This document shows positions 9,107 through 17,488 of a stretch of 64,000 nt of DNA, piece after piece. Numbering within the stretch: position 1 is the first letter of the stretch; each line of letters starts with the position of its first letter. The DNA comes from CBDAQA01 sp965247815 (lineage in GTDB: Bacteria > Planctomycetota > Phycisphaerae > Tepidisphaerales > Tepidisphaeraceae): NCBI GenBank assembly GCA_965247815.1, contig CBDFHW010000026.1, positions 62,001 to 126,000 on the forward strand, in the 5' to 3' direction. Position numbers and translations under genes: made by a program. The notes below the pieces were generated by a model. The model worked only from the letters and a program-made list of their open reading frames with translations, was not told where the DNA came from and did not search any database.

Positions 9107-11542
9107 TCAAACCAGTTGCAGTTTCTTCCGAAGAATCCATTCCGTAATGATCGCGGTGATGATGAGACCGTACAGGATCGGCGCGTCCCAGATTTCCTGT
9201 CGGTCTTCGAGCGTTCGAGCCACGCGGTGAATGTTAAACGCATCGGCCAACTTAGCGGAATCGGCCAGGTCGAAAACTCTACCACCGGAGATACGCGCGA
9301 TCGCCTGCAGCGACGCGAGGTCGACCGTCGGATTTTCGTATTCAAGATTCGGGATCGCCACCGGTACTTCCAGGGTCGCCGCGCGGGCGATCGTTTTTGT
9401 GTCGGGATCACCGGCCCACACGCGCACGAAATGAGTTCCGGGTTTGTCGGTCGCGAAAGTGGTCTGAAACGTATTCGGATCTCCCGGGCGGGGGATCAGC
9501 GTCAGCTCTGTCGGGGTGTCGTCACCCACTTGGACTTCGCCGTGCAGGAGTTCCAGCCCGGCGTCACGGTCCGAGGGATTGTCGAACCGTGCGGTCAAGG
9601 TCACCTGGTTACCCGGCCGGTATTCGGTCCGGTCTGTGGATAGAACGTACGGGTACCGCCCGCCGAGCTGTTTGCTCCGCCCGGCCCGGTCGACCAGGTG
9701 CGCCCAGAAGCTGTCAAAGAACCGGTCGTCGAGAAACCGCCACCGATAGGTCGAATCGAACGCGCAGAAAAATGTGCGCCCCGGGCCGACCAGTTGGGTC
9801 GCGAGCAGTACGTGCTGGCCATGCTCGTTGTGCATACGGGGGTCGCCGTGACGGGCGAGCACGGTCGCGCCCGACCGAGCCCGCGTGACGGGAAAGTGCC
9901 AGAACATGCCGGGCAGGCTGTGAAGGATCGCTTCGTTTTCTTCGCTGCGGTCGGCGAACGTGAAGATCGGATCGATCTTGCCCTCGGGGGTGATGTCGAG
10001 CTTCCGGGCGGACTGGCTGGACAGCCGGACGCTGACGTCGGTGTGATACAGCCCGGGCTCGACCATGACCGGCAGAATGTTCAACCAGGCGAGCGCCGGA
10101 TCGTCGGGTCGGTCGAACAGGTTTTTGGTGTTCCGCTCGCCGGCGACAAAGACAAGCCCGCCGCCCGCTTTGGCAACAAAGTCGCTGAGCAGCTGTGAAT
10201 AGTTACTCGGCCACAGGTTCGGATCAGGGTCGTATAAAATGACGCAGTCGTATTCGTTCAGTTCCTCGGCTGTTTCCGGCAGCCGCCGAATCGGGGGATC
10301 GCCCGGCTGTTCGTAATCGGCGTCGGCGGTCTGATTCCAGGTCGCCGCGCTGATGCCCTTGTCACGCAGCAGCATCGCGCGGATAAACTCGACCTCTGGA
10401 AAGGTTTCACCGGCGATGAAAAGCACCCTGATCTTTTGATTGATCGCCCGGACGTCGGCGATCGCGGTGTGGTCGTCTGCTTTGAGCTCCGCGCCGGCCT
10501 CTTCGAGCCGGGCACGCATCTGCAGCTTCGCGGGTCGATCTTCCTTGAAGTCGAAGTTGGCGACCTGTACCTGCCCGGTTTCCTCGAGCACGATCGGTTG
10601 ACGGCCGATCTCTTCCCACGGGCCGCCGTTGCGCGCGCGTTCGAGCACGACGGTTGCCGGCTGGTGTGCCATCCCCCGTGACTCGATCAACACGTGAAGC
10701 GGATTTCCGTCGCGGACAAACACGATCGGCGAGACGTCCAGCTTGGTGATCTTTGCCGATCGCGGGCCCTGCGCGGTGCCGACCGCCAGGCAGACCACCG
10801 GTACGCCTTCGACCCGCGCGAACTCCGCCGTCTTCACGGGACTTTCGCCGGTGTTGTTCTGCCCGTCGGTCACCAGCAGAATTCCCGCCAGCGGTTGCCC
10901 CTGGTAAGCGGCGATCGCCTGCTTCACCGCGACGCCGACGGCAGTTCCAGAACGGTCCGCGGAAATACGTTTTGAATCGGTCGCCTGAGTGGTCGGCTGG
11001 CTCGAGGGTGGGAATAACCGCGAGGCGAAGTCGACGCGGTGGACGACCCGGTTCCCGCCGTCGGCGAGTCGGTCGAGTACGCCCCGAGAGAGCGCGAGTT
11101 CGGCCAGCGCGTGCCGCGATTGCTGCTGCAACTCGGACGCGCCGCGGGGTAATTTTAAAGCAGCCGCGATCTCGGCCGAGTGTTGCGGATCGACGTAGGC
11201 GTCGCGTAAATCCATTGACCCGGAGACGTCCGACAGCACGATCAGGTTAGAAGCAACGTAGTCGGTCTTACTGAACACCAGGACCGGTTCGAGCAACATC
11301 GCCAGCACCCCGAGCAGCACTAAAAGGCGAAGCCCGATGAGCGACCAACGGGACAGCAGGTGCAGCGATTTCGCTTCGCGCCGGTAGATGAAAGTGACGA
11401 CCCAGGCGCCGACGGCGACCAGACCGCACACGACCAACGCGAGGTCGCTGTGAGGCATCGACAGCCATTGCAATCGCCATTGCCCACCCTCGGCCCATGC
11501 CGCCCGATGGACGTTGAACATGAATTGAAGCAGATGGTTCAT
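9107..11542 (-). CDS. VWA-domain membrane protein with amidotransferase-like domain
   Basis: An 811-residue planctomycete-type protein. Two helices occur near the N-terminus (DLALVVCGLVAVGAWVVTF and a leucine-rich helix around residues 70-95). A von Willebrand factor A domain follows (about 100-280), with a MIDAS-like DVSGSMD motif and LLVTDGQNNTG. Next come an immunoglobulin-like segment and a class I amidotransferase-like Rossmann domain (about 400-540, starting IRVLFIAGETFPEVEF). A single C-terminal helix (LYGLIITAIITEWIL) ends it. No catalytic Cys of the amidotransferase type stands out. It may organise metal-dependent contacts in the periplasm; function unknown. I use the ATG at 11542; the frame is open to 11707, but that upstream part has no ribosome binding site and no family-like sequence. 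Confidence 0.75.
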   Translation of the reverse strand: MNHLLQFMFNVHRAAWAEGGQWRLQWLSMPHSDLALVVCGLVAVGAWVVTFIYRREAKSLHLLSRWSLIGLRLLVLLGVLAMLLEPVLVFSKTDYVASNLIVLSDVSGSMDLRDAYVDPQHSAEIAAALKLPRGASELQQQSRHALAELALSRGVLDRLADGGNRVVHRVDFASRLFPPSSQPTTQATDSKRISADRSGTAVGVAVKQAIAAYQGQPLAGILLVTDGQNNTGESPVKTAEFARVEGVPVVCLAVGTAQGPRSAKITKLDVSPIVFVRDGNPLHVLIESRGMAHQPATVVLERARNGGPWEEIGRQPIVLEETGQVQVANFDFKEDRPAKLQMRARLEEAGAELKADDHTAIADVRAINQKIRVLFIAGETFPEVEFIRAMLLRDKGISAATWNQTADADYEQPGDPPIRRLPETAEELNEYDCVILYDPDPNLWPSNYSQLLSDFVAKAGGGLVFVAGERNTKNLFDRPDDPALAWLNILPVMVEPGLYHTDVSVRLSSQSARKLDITPEGKIDPIFTFADRSEENEAILHSLPGMFWHFPVTRARSGATVLARHGDPRMHNEHGQHVLLATQLVGPGRTFFCAFDSTYRWRFLDDRFFDSFWAHLVDRAGRSKQLGGRYPYVLSTDRTEYRPGNQVTLTARFDNPSDRDAGLELLHGEVQVGDDTPTELTLIPRPGDPNTFQTTFATDKPGTHFVRVWAGDPDTKTIARAATLEVPVAIPNLEYENPTVDLASLQAIARISGGRVFDLADSAKLADAFNIHRVARTLEDRQEIWDAPILYGLIITAIITEWILRKKLQLV

Positions 11543-11795
11543 GCAAACAGGTTCCCCGGCACCGACGCCGTCGAGCGTCATCGCGCGTCGAAACCAAAAC
11601 CCATTTTCTCGCCCGGTACGACGACCGGCCCGTTCAATGGTGTAATCGATCCAATTAAAAATGTCTTGTCGACGCCCGACGATTTCAGTTAGGAGGAAAA
11701 GTGCCATACATTTTTAGACGGCTGGTGCAGTGAGATCAAAGCGGGGTGGGTTCGAAGGCCGGGGGCAGGAAAGAACATCCCGGCGAAACGTGCGG

Positions 11796-12551
11796 CTAGT
11801 GCCGCGGTTGTTCAGCAGGCGTTTTGAACAACACTTTGTGCAGCACTTTCAGATGGTCGCGCACGTCCTGCGGGAACGCCGCCCAGTCGCTTTCGGTGTC
11901 GACCGCGCCCGTGGCGACCATTTTGCCCTGGCGGTCTTTGACGACCATGTGCTTCGACCCGGTATCGTCCGCACTGACTTTTGCGGCGTAGGTTCCGTCG
12001 TCAAAGGCCATTTCGGTCTGCGTGTTGGTCGTCTGAAGTTGATAGTCGAACGGGATCAATGCAGTCGGATCTGACGGAAAAGTCCCGCCCGTCGCGTTGC
12101 CCAACGGCGAAGACTCCGGGCTCGCCTGCGACGCCGCTGCGTGCAATTCCTTTTCACCGAGCTTCACGCGGATGGTCACCGGCTTGTCCTGGTGAATGAT
12201 CGACAACGTGACGCTGTCGCCGGGCCGGTGCAGTCGTACGAGCGTGACGAGTTGATGGGTGTCGGTCAGCACCTGGTCGTCGATCTTTTCCAGCACGTCG
12301 CCGGCCTCGATGTCGGTCTTCGCGGGGCCCCTGGGGTCCACGTATCTGACGCTCAGCCCTAGGCCTTCCGGTAATTTCAACCGGGCCTGCACCGCGGGAT
12401 CCACCGCCTTGGCAGTGATGCCCAGATACGCGACCTTCTTGGCCGGGTCGCGAGCAGGCCCGACAGCGTCGTCCGCGAAGGCCGCGGCCCCTGTCAGCAG
12501 GACGCTCGCGACCCAAAGATTTTTGAACCGGGTGACTGTGTTCGAACGCAT
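11796..12551 (-). CDS. Exported PDZ-domain protein
   Basis: About 251 residues. A signal peptide (RFKNLWVASVLLTGAAAFADD) is followed by a PDZ-like domain at about 35-115: the VAYLGITAKAVDP start, the RGPAKTDIEAGDVLEKIDDQ carboxylate-binding core and the SVTLSIIHQDKPVTI strand match PDZ domains of HtrA/DegP-type proteins, but no protease domain is present. The C-terminal 110 residues contain a TYAAKVSADDTGSKHMVVKD segment I do not recognise. A GTG at 12566 is an alternative start. The gene begins 19 bases after the probable anti-sigma gene, so the two likely share a transcript with the sigma factor gene; a role in envelope-stress sensing is an inference from this order. Confidence 0.7.
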   Translation of the reverse strand: MRSNTVTRFKNLWVASVLLTGAAAFADDAVGPARDPAKKVAYLGITAKAVDPAVQARLKLPEGLGLSVRYVDPRGPAKTDIEAGDVLEKIDDQVLTDTHQLVTLVRLHRPGDSVTLSIIHQDKPVTIRVKLGEKELHAAASQASPESSPLGNATGGTFPSDPTALIPFDYQLQTTNTQTEMAFDDGTYAAKVSADDTGSKHMVVKDRQGKMVATGAVDTESDWAAFPQDVRDHLKVLHKVLFKTPAEQPRH

Positions 12552-12570
12552 TCGATCGTCTTTCACAATA

Positions 12571-13035
12571 CTAGAACAGTTCCAGCTCTTTAATCGTCAC
12601 GCGCTCCACAGGCACGCGGACTAGCAACCGAGTGCCCGCGCCGACGTCGATGAGCCAGGTGTTCCTAAATCCGGTCTGATGCACTCGGACGAACGGCGTC
12701 TGGTTCACCACCGTGACCGGTCCTTCGTCGGTCGTGCAGACTTCGCACTCGAAACGTTGTGGCCCTCCCATAGAGGTGATTGCCGGCTGAGGCATCGAAA
12801 GGACGGCCGGCATCGACGGAGCAGGACGCAGTGACCACCGGGCGGTGACCGCCGAAACCAGAACGACGCCCGCGGCGACCGCCACCAACGCGGCCGGCCG
12901 GCGCCAACGCCCGGCCCGCTGCGGCTGGCGAAAAAGCATCTCGATTCTCGCGTCCAGTCCGACGCCCGGCTGCAGCAGCTTCGCCGCCCGCAGCTGCGCT
13001 TCGAACGAACGATCCATCTCATCGGAGCCGGCCAT
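12571..13035 (-). CDS. Single-pass membrane protein, probable anti-sigma factor
   Basis: A 154-residue protein. About 50 polar cytoplasmic residues (FEAQLRAAKLLQPGVGLDARIE) are followed by a basic stretch (RAGRWRRP), one transmembrane helix (AALVAVAAGVVLVSAVTA) and a periplasmic part of about 80 residues with a CEVC pair and a segment ending in VERVTIKELELF. This size and topology, and its place 125 bases after an ECF sigma gene on the same strand, fit an anti-sigma factor that holds the sigma factor at the membrane. No zinc-binding HxxxCxxC (ZAS) motif is visible, so this is inferred from position and topology. Confidence 0.6.
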   Translation of the reverse strand: MAGSDEMDRSFEAQLRAAKLLQPGVGLDARIEMLFRQPQRAGRWRRPAALVAVAAGVVLVSAVTARWSLRPAPSMPAVLSMPQPAITSMGGPQRFECEVCTTDEGPVTVVNQTPFVRVHQTGFRNTWLIDVGAGTRLLVRVPVERVTIKELELF

Positions 13036-13160
13036 CTGCTCACACCTTCAATCACGCGTCAATCACAGACCACGGTCACTTCCCGTCTAGCCGGACGCTC
13101 GCGGGCTGTTCCCTTCGTCGTCATCAAACGCCCCGCAAGCGCGGCGGCTAAACCTGGGAC

Positions 13161-13682
13161 TCACGGTATTGTGTCGGCCGCGAACTCGTCTCGGACAATT
13201 GCCAGTGATTCGCGCAGCCTGTCGATACCCCGGCGATATCTCGCCGCCAGGGTTTGCAACGGAACGCCCAACACTTCACCCGCCTGGGCAAACGTTAGCC
13301 CGGTGTACAGATGCATAATGACGGCTTCGCTTTGCTCGATCGGCAACGCCTGCAGCGCTTTGTCGATCATTTTCGTTCGCTCTTGCGCTTCAAAAGCCGG
13401 GGCGGAAATTTCAGCCACGGCGGGTTCCGGAATTTCAAAGATCGAAATGGCCCGACCGCGCCGTGTGCTCTGTCGGCGTCTCTGGTCGAGCGACGCGTTC
13501 CTCACGGCCGCAAAGACGTAAGCCACCGCATCCCCGGCCGGCGTTTTGCGCATTTGCAGCAGACGGGTGATCGCTTCATGCACGGCATCCTCGGCCGACT
13601 CGGGAAACCCGGTGATCGACAACGCCAGCGTAAATAGGCCATTGCGGTGCTGCCGGTAAATCGCTTCGATCGTGCCGGTCAC
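13161..13682 (-). CDS. ECF-type RNA polymerase sigma factor
   Basis: A 173-residue sigma-70-family protein without regions 1 and 3, as in ECF sigma factors. Region 2 is recognised by ALSITGFPESAEDAVHEAI and the following VAYVFAAVRNASLDQRRR; region 4 is the C-terminal helix-turn-helix (LTFAQAGEVLGVPLQTLAARYRRGIDRLRES), which reads the -35 element. Start is a GTG. Downstream on the same strand are the membrane protein that is probably its anti-sigma factor, a PDZ protein and the VWA protein, so it probably controls an envelope-related regulon that may include its own operon. The target promoter is not visible. Confidence 0.85.
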   Translation of the reverse strand: MTGTIEAIYRQHRNGLFTLALSITGFPESAEDAVHEAITRLLQMRKTPAGDAVAYVFAAVRNASLDQRRRQSTRRGRAISIFEIPEPAVAEISAPAFEAQERTKMIDKALQALPIEQSEAVIMHLYTGLTFAQAGEVLGVPLQTLAARYRRGIDRLRESLAIVRDEFAADTIP

Positions 13683-13766
13683 CGGCTAAGCCCTCGCGTG
13701 GAACGCTGCTCAAACTTTTACACTCCGGCCGGTCTGACTTTTATGCATCTAAAATGTCATAGATTT

Positions 13767-16034
13767 TCACTCGAGCCCGGGCAATGTCTGATCATTACTC
13801 ACGGCCGTTTCGACCGGAGCATCCCCGGGACGGTCGAACAACTGCCGTTCGTAAAGGTTGTTGTACGCTTCGGAAGTGTTCAACAGATCTTCATGCTTAC
13901 CGGCGGCGACCACCTGCCCGCGGTCCATCACCACGATCCGGTCCGCGTGCTTGATCGTGTTCAAACGATGCGCGATCACGAACATCGTCCGGTCGTGCAT
14001 CAATGACTCGACCGCCTGCTGAATCAGGTGCTCGCTCTCGGCGTCGACCTGGCTGGTGGCCTCGTCGAGAATCAGGATCGGCGTCCCGCGAAGAATCGCC
14101 CGGGCGATGTTGAGCCGCTGCTTTTGCCCGCCAGATAACGCGCCGCCCAGGCCGGACAACTCCGTGTCGTACCCGGCCGGTTTTTCCATGATGAAATCGT
14201 GTGCGAACGCCTGCTTCGCGGCCGCTTCGATCTTCGCCCGCAGTTCACGGATCGTCGGCGTGTCGTCTTTCAGTCGCCCGGCCATGGGGTGGCCGTAGGC
14301 AATGTTCTCGGCGATCGTGACCGGGAAAATGACGCTATCCTGGGTCACCACGCTGACCTGGTCGCGAAGGCTTTTCAGCGTGACGTCTTTGATGTCGACG
14401 CCGTCGATCGCGATTCGCCCCTCGGCCGGGTCGTATAGCTTGCTGAGAAGCGCGAGCAGCGTCGTCTTGCCGCTGCCGTTCCGACCCACGATCGCAACGC
14501 TTTCCCCTTTGACGACCCTCAGATTGACGCCCGTGAGCGCGGGGCTGTTCGTGCGTGGGTAGGTAAAGCTGACGTTTTCGAACGTGATGTCGCGGGCGAT
14601 CGTCGGCAGGTTGATCCGCGGCCGGTCGTGATGCCCGATGAATTTTCGTGGCCGCTCGGCTTCTAAGTTGAGGATCTCGAAGATGCGATGCGCGGCCGCA
14701 CCGCTCTTCTGCAGGGCGCTGTAGATCTTGCCGCTGCGCCGAAGTGATTCGGCGATCGTCGCGAGGCAGGCCATGACGACGAAGAAGTTTTCGACACCGA
14801 TTTCCCCGCTGACACGGACCATGTAGGTCGCGCCGCAGACCACGATCGAAACCACCAGGAGGGTAAGCAGCTCCATCACCGGGGAGCTGATCGCGTCCAA
14901 CCTGCTCATGTGCAGCTGTTGGTCGGTCAGACCGTTCATGATCCGGCCGTACCGACGGCGTTCAAACCGCTCGGCGTTTGAACCTTTGACGACCCGGATG
15001 CCCTGCAAGGTCGCTTCAATCTGTCCCAGCATCGACGAACTGCTCTGCATGGCCCGCCGACTCGCACGCCGCATTTTTTTGCCGAATTTCTGAATGATCG
15101 CGATCATCACCGGCGCGACGAAGATGATAAACAGCGTTAATTTCCAGCTGATGATCAAAGCGGTGATGAACGCCATCAATGCGTTGATCGGCATCTGAAT
15201 GCTCTGCCCGAGGATGGTCTTGAATCCGTCCTGCAGGCCCTGGCAATCCTGGACCAATCGGCTGGTGACGTCACTGGTGCCCGATTCGCCGAAAAAGTTG
15301 ATTCGCGCGTGGAGCACGTGGTCATAGAGCCGACGACGGACGTCATTGATCGCCAGGATCGCGGCCTTGTCCGAATAGAATTCCTGTACGAATCGGATCG
15401 CGTTCCCGATCAGCGAGATGAAGAAAATAATCCCGAGGATGCAGGCGATCGCATAGACCGGATGCACTGGAAAGCGGCGCAGTACCGACCGCGAAACGTT
15501 TTGCCATTTTGTGATCGGCGGAATCCCGCGGAGCATCAATGTCTCTTCGGGCGAAATGTGAATCGCCGCGCTCGCTGTCTTGGGATCCGACAGATAACTC
15601 AGCACGTCCGCAGGTTCGGGTCCGACGCCGGTGGGCGCCATTGCATCACCCGGTCGAAGGCGGGCGAGCGCCGCGGGGCCGTCTTTCTGGACTTTCACGA
15701 GCCGAAGGTCGGGCGAATCCGACGCGAAGGTGACTTTCAACCGGGACTCGACGATCGATCGGTTTCCCCAGTTCGGAATAGTGTCGCCGTTCACCAGAAT
15801 GCGGAGCACGGGCAGCATCGTCCCGAGCCCGCCGGCCATCGCCAGACCGACAAAGAACGCCGAGACGACCGACGCGACAATCATCTTTCGGTAGGGGAGC
15901 AGGAAAGTCGTGGCCCGCCAGAAGTCGGCGAGATTTTTTTTCTTCTGCTCCCGTTTGACTGAACCTTTACCGTTCATGCCCGCATTGGCGGGGCGGGGCG
16001 AGAGGGGCGAAAAATTGGGACCGTTCGAACTCAT
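13767..16034 (-). CDS. ABC exporter (MsbA/lipid-type), fused permease-ATPase, with periplasmic insert
   Basis: A 755-residue half-transporter: a six-helix ABC permease domain (about 45-460) plus an ATPase domain (about 485-735). Walker A is GRNGSGKT, the signature is LSGGQKQR, Walker B is ILILDEAT, and the switch His is in IAHRL. It would act as a homodimer exporting lipid, peptide or drug; MsbA-like lipids or glycans are likely given the neighbouring sugar genes. Unusually, about 100 residues lie between TM1 (near 52-78) and TM2 (near 190-212), with a PDZ-like signature (KVQKDGPAALARLRPGD, about 114-130). The coding strand is minus; it is divergent from the DegT aminotransferase gene, so both may be driven from the 135-base gap. 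Confidence 0.85.
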   Translation of the reverse strand: MSSNGPNFSPLSPRPANAGMNGKGSVKREQKKKNLADFWRATTFLLPYRKMIVASVVSAFFVGLAMAGGLGTMLPVLRILVNGDTIPNWGNRSIVESRLKVTFASDSPDLRLVKVQKDGPAALARLRPGDAMAPTGVGPEPADVLSYLSDPKTASAAIHISPEETLMLRGIPPITKWQNVSRSVLRRFPVHPVYAIACILGIIFFISLIGNAIRFVQEFYSDKAAILAINDVRRRLYDHVLHARINFFGESGTSDVTSRLVQDCQGLQDGFKTILGQSIQMPINALMAFITALIISWKLTLFIIFVAPVMIAIIQKFGKKMRRASRRAMQSSSSMLGQIEATLQGIRVVKGSNAERFERRRYGRIMNGLTDQQLHMSRLDAISSPVMELLTLLVVSIVVCGATYMVRVSGEIGVENFFVVMACLATIAESLRRSGKIYSALQKSGAAAHRIFEILNLEAERPRKFIGHHDRPRINLPTIARDITFENVSFTYPRTNSPALTGVNLRVVKGESVAIVGRNGSGKTTLLALLSKLYDPAEGRIAIDGVDIKDVTLKSLRDQVSVVTQDSVIFPVTIAENIAYGHPMAGRLKDDTPTIRELRAKIEAAAKQAFAHDFIMEKPAGYDTELSGLGGALSGGQKQRLNIARAILRGTPILILDEATSQVDAESEHLIQQAVESLMHDRTMFVIAHRLNTIKHADRIVVMDRGQVVAAGKHEDLLNTSEAYNNLYERQLFDRPGDAPVETAVSNDQTLPGLE

Positions 16035-16168
16035 GAAGTAAATGCCTTGTTGACGATGCTTTGGTTATCGGACGCGAGGCGGTAGATAGTACAGTCGAAG
16101 CGGTCGAACGGAAGCGACAAGAGGAAATGGCAAGCGGTCGCCCGGGAGCGAACTTTTCTGAGACACCT

Positions 16169-17326
16169 ATGCCCTCGCCCATTCCATTATCGAGTCCGGA
16201 CATCACCCAGCGGGAAATCGACGCCGTCGTCGAAGTCCTGCAGACGCCGACGCTTTCGATCGGTCCGAAGGTGATCGAGTTCGAGGAGAAGGTCGCCAGC
16301 AAGGTCGGCCGGCGGTACGCGGTCGCTGTCTCCAGTGGCACGACCGGTCTGCATTGCGCGATGATCGCCGCGGGGATCAAGCCCGGTGACGAGGTGATCA
16401 CCACGCCGTTCTCCTTCGTCGCCTCCGCCAACTGCATTCTTTATGTCGATGCCACGCCCGTGTTTGTGGACATCAATCCGAAGACGTTGAACATGGACGT
16501 GGACAAGGTCCCGGCCGCCATCACCCCGCGGACCAAAGGCATTGTCGCCGTCGAAACATTCGGACACCCCGGCGGCATGATCGAGCTCGAACAGCTCGCG
16601 CAGAAGAACGACCTGATGCTCGTCGAGGATTGTTGCGAAGGTTTCGGCGGCAGCGTCGGGACCGGGCCTTCGATGCGGGCGATCGGTTCGTTCGGCAGGG
16701 CCGGCGTGTTCGGATTTTACCCCAACAAGCAGATCACCACCGGCGAAGGTGGAATGATCGTGACCGACGACGAAAACTTCGCCAACGTATGCCGGGCGCT
16801 GCGTAATCAGGGCCGCGAAGGCATGTCGTGGCTCGCTCACCAGCGGCTCGGATACAACTACCGCCTCAGCGAGATGAACGCCGCGATGGGCGCCGTCCAA
16901 GTCGACCGGCTGGAAGAAATCCTTGACGGCCGCCGCCGCGTCGCCCGGCTATATATGGAACGGCTGATGACCAACAAATGTCTCATCCTGCCCACGCTGC
17001 AGGATGACACGCACATGAGCTGGTTCGTCTTCGTCGTCCGCCTGAATGACCTGTTCGAAATCGGCGACCGCGACGAGATCATGATCGAGCTCCGCAGCGA
17101 CGGGATCGGGTGCAATAATTACTTCCCGCCGATCCATCTCCAACCGTACATGATCGAAAAATTCGGCTTTAAACCGGGCACGTTCCCGGTCTGTGAATAC
17201 GTCTCGGCCAGAACGCTGGCGCTGCCGTTCTTCGGCAGCATGACTTCGGCCCAGGTCGACCGGGTTTGCGAGACGCTAAATCGGGCTCTGGAGAATAAAT
17301 TGACCGGGCGAAAGGGAAGATTTTAA
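16169..17326 (+). CDS. DegT/DnrJ/EryC1/StrS-family sugar aminotransferase
   Basis: About 385 residues; PLP-dependent enzyme (SAT family) that usually aminates 3- or 4-keto-sugar nucleotides for capsule, O-antigen or glycolipid. Seen are the cofactor-binding VSSGTTGLHCA block, the strand PVFVDINPKTLNMD, the LVEDCCEGFGG block that binds the pyridine ring and the lysine in FGFYPNKQITTGEGG that forms the Schiff base, plus the LGYNYRLSEMNAAMG block. I use the ATG at 16169, where family members begin with PIPLSSPDI; an in-frame ATG at 16127 or an earlier start would add a tail not typical of the family. It is divergent from the ABC exporter gene and close to a GT87 glycosyltransferase, consistent with surface-glycan work. 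Confidence 0.9.
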   Translation: MPSPIPLSSPDITQREIDAVVEVLQTPTLSIGPKVIEFEEKVASKVGRRYAVAVSSGTTGLHCAMIAAGIKPGDEVITTPFSFVASANCILYVDATPVFVDINPKTLNMDVDKVPAAITPRTKGIVAVETFGHPGGMIELEQLAQKNDLMLVEDCCEGFGGSVGTGPSMRAIGSFGRAGVFGFYPNKQITTGEGGMIVTDDENFANVCRALRNQGREGMSWLAHQRLGYNYRLSEMNAAMGAVQVDRLEEILDGRRRVARLYMERLMTNKCLILPTLQDDTHMSWFVFVVRLNDLFEIGDRDEIMIELRSDGIGCNNYFPPIHLQPYMIEKFGFKPGTFPVCEYVSARTLALPFFGSMTSAQVDRVCETLNRALENKLTGRKGRF

Positions 17327-17367
17327 TTTCGCGTCGAGAACGATTTATTATCTCGTCATCGAACAAA

Positions 17368-17452
17368 AGACGCCGGTCTCTGAGGTAACCCGAAGAGCCG
17401 GGTCTCGCGACGTTCGACCCGGCTCTTCGGAATACCTCAGAGACCGGCGTCT
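17368..17452. repeat. Near-perfect 37-nt-arm inverted repeat (hairpin)
   Basis: Left arm 17368-17404 and right arm 17416-17452 are complementary at 35 of 37 positions, with an 11-nt loop 17405-17415 that contains TCGCGA. The mismatches lie in the middle of the arms. The hairpin is 42 bases after the aminotransferase stop and 37 bases before the GT87 start. There is no T-run after it, so it is not a classic Rho-independent terminator, although so strong a hairpin could stop or stabilise transcripts in either direction. It could also be a miniature inverted-repeat element or an extragenic REP-type sequence; no second copy was noticed in this window. Confidence 0.85.
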
Positions 17453-17488
17453 CAGGTTCAGCCGTTCAATTAGCACCAGATCTGGATC

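Noticed and set aside
11690..11720. Strong ribosome binding site (AGGAGG) with a GTG on the plus strand
   Set aside because: The frame is about 10 codons long and is antisense to the VWA gene region.
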